Assembly: GCA_004376975.1 (NCBI GenBank)
Contig: SOJA01000129.1
Span: 1-14,355, forward strand
Origin: Candidatus Bathyarchaeota archaeon
Lineage (GTDB): Archaea; Thermoproteota; Bathyarchaeia; Bathyarchaeales; UBA233
Length of the DNA: 14,355 nucleotides
Direction: 5' to 3'
In this document: positions 13,600-14,355 of the stretch, in pieces
How the letters are laid out: the number at the start of each line of letters is the position of its first letter
Numbering within the stretch: position 1 is the first letter of the stretch
Position numbers and translations under genes: made by a program
Notes under the pieces: model-generated
Database searches by the model: none
Told to the model about the DNA's origin: nothing
Seen by the model: only the letters and a program-made list of their open reading frames with translations

Positions 13600-14148
13600 C
13601 TACTCCACAACGTAACGGTAGGCTATATGCGTACCTGCTGTAGGACTCTCTCTAATTATCCGCAGTACATCTCCAGGTTTCGCACCTAAGGCGTTCACCG
13701 CTGGATCTGTAGTCTTAATCTGCGGCATTTGGTATGGCTCGATCTTGTATTGAGCAAGCACTTGCTCTCTTTCGTCCAGCGTTAAAATTTCGTGTTTCGG
13801 AACAAGTTTATGCTTAAATATGTCGAATGGTGGAAAGATTTTAGGCAAAAGCTCAATGTTGTTTTTCTGAGCGTTTACACGTGCCGCATGAGTGTATTTT
13901 CCACATGTTATTATCATTCCCGTTTCTATGTTTTTCTCTTCCATGATTTTTAGCAAACTTTTCACTATTGCAATGCCCACTGTGCCCTCTTTGAGGATGC
14001 ACCAGATTAGGGTTTTCTGTTTTGTTTTAGGAGTCTTAATAAGATAGCTTATTATATCCTTGACTTTTTCCTTCTTAACAATCTTGTATTTCCTGAGCTT
14101 AATTATGACACGAGCTTTCAGCTCCTCTAAGCTTTCTTCTTCACTCAA
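13600..14148 (-). CDS. rpoH: DNA-directed RNA polymerase subunit H (Rpo5/Rpb5) with eukaryote-like N-terminal extension
   Basis: A 182-residue protein. Residues 108-182 are the universal archaeal/eukaryotic Rpb5 C-terminal domain (HKLVPKHEIL at 112-121, then DEREQVLAQY, DPAVNALGAKPGDVLRI and the end AYRYVVE), which anchors to the large subunit of RNA polymerase. Most archaeal RpoH proteins consist only of this domain, about 80 residues. Here about 105 more residues precede it; the stretch VG(57-58), Lys63 and EKNIETG (71-77) aligns, from memory, with the jaw domain of yeast Rpb5 (VG, K, EKNFQTG). The segment HAARVNAQKNNIELL (87-101) also fits the restriction-endonuclease-like fold of that domain. 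The start is TTG at 14148; no ATG occurs before residue 69, and the ribosome site is weak. The frame is continuous across both domains. Confidence 0.93.
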   Translation of the reverse strand: MSEEESLEELKARVIIKLRKYKIVKKEKVKDIISYLIKTPKTKQKTLIWCILKEGTVGIAIVKSLLKIMEEKNIETGMIITCGKYTHAARVNAQKNNIELLPKIFPPFDIFKHKLVPKHEILTLDEREQVLAQYKIEPYQMPQIKTTDPAVNALGAKPGDVLRIIRESPTAGTHIAYRYVVE

Positions 14149-14277
14149 ACCACAAACCCCATCTTAAGAACAGACGAAACCTAAATGAAATATTAACCCT
14201 TAAACCTTATGGTTTCTTTTCTTATTTTAGGTTTAAGTTTTATTTTCGTTTTTCTGAAGATTTTTGCCACTGCCATC
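14149..14277 (-). promoter_or_regulatory. Region upstream of rpoH with candidate promoter
   Basis: About 130 bases between rpoH and the next gene. A TATA-like TTAATATTTC on the minus strand (near 14189-14198) could drive rpoH with a leader of roughly 15-20 bases. The first half also contains a fragment that may belong to the decayed end of the neighbouring gene. Confidence 0.35.
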
Positions 14278-14355
14278 TTACTCGCCTGTGACATATTCAA
14301 AGCCTACTTTCAACAAGTTGCTGGCTTCATCAACGTTCGTTGTAACTGCGGCGTA
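14278..14355 (-). CDS. 3' end of a gene running in from the right edge, possibly an archaeal integrase
   Basis: Partial: 25 codons and a TAA at 14278-14280. The visible end, EASNLLKVGFEYVTGE, resembles the last helix and FEYV strand of archaeal tyrosine-recombinase-like proteins, which from memory usually end in D-G-x-KLFRKRK. Just past the TAA the DNA encodes DGSG in frame, and after removing one A from a run of five it encodes KIFRKTK. That suggests the true C-terminus was lost by a nonsense change and a frameshift. The assignment rests on a short stretch and is weak; no catalytic residues are in the window. Confidence 0.4.
   Translation of the reverse strand, partial: YAAVTTNVDEASNLLKVGFEYVTGE

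Noticed and set aside
1..14355. CRISPR arrays, insertion sequences and rRNA genes
   Set aside because: Looked for repeated spaced units, transposase-like frames and conserved rRNA segments by eye; none were seen.

Overview
The window looks archaeal. It carries an RNA polymerase subunit H (Rpo5/Rpb5) gene, TATA-like boxes about 25-30 bases ahead of several starts, Shine-Dalgarno sequences of the GGTG/GGAGG type, frequent TTG starts, and thiolase/DUF35 gene pairs of the archaeal kind. A TACK-type lineage such as Bathyarchaeia would fit, but this is inferred from gene content only; there is no rRNA or tRNA in the window.

Layout. Left edge (10-1725, minus): a CBS-pair protein with a cysteine-rich tail and an RNase Z-like metallo-beta-lactamase hydrolase, separated by about 390 bases with no firm gene. 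Next (5547-1921, minus) is a tight three-gene B12 mutase operon: mutase large subunit, separate B12-binding small subunit, then one polypeptide fusing the G-protein chaperone MeaB to a CobA/BtuR-type cobalamin adenosyltransferase. The large subunit carries the isobutyryl-CoA mutase residues (Phe89, Gln207) instead of the methylmalonyl-CoA mutase residues (Tyr, Arg). Upstream (6760-5615, minus) is a chalcone-synthase/KAS III-like condensing enzyme with its own TATA box and probably a leaderless mRNA. Then comes a coupled operon (10199-6859, minus) of two thiolase-fold proteins followed by two DUF35 zinc-ribbon/OB-fold proteins; both thiolase-fold proteins have lost the canonical nucleophile and histidines. 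Divergent from it (10350-11925, plus) is a thiolase with an intact active site and its own DUF35 partner.

Right part: a HAD phosphatase (minus), about 710 bases with only doubtful micro-ORFs, a 71-residue HTH-like protein (plus), and rpoH (minus). This rpoH encodes a 182-residue protein rather than the roughly 80 residues usual in archaea, because it has an N-terminal domain resembling the eukaryotic Rpb5 jaw domain. The right edge holds the 3' end of another minus-strand gene, perhaps a decaying integrase.

How the genes may work together: 6760-1921 and 10199-11925 form an acyl-CoA carbon-skeleton island. The mutase with its fused chaperone/adenosyltransferase would interconvert linear and branched C4 acyl-CoAs. 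The thiolase-fold/DUF35 complexes and the KAS III-like enzyme would make or break C-C bonds on acyl-CoAs. The pathway itself is inference. The items most worth checking are the MeaB-CobA fusion, the Phe/Gln mutase signature, the paired degenerate thiolases and the two-domain RpoH.
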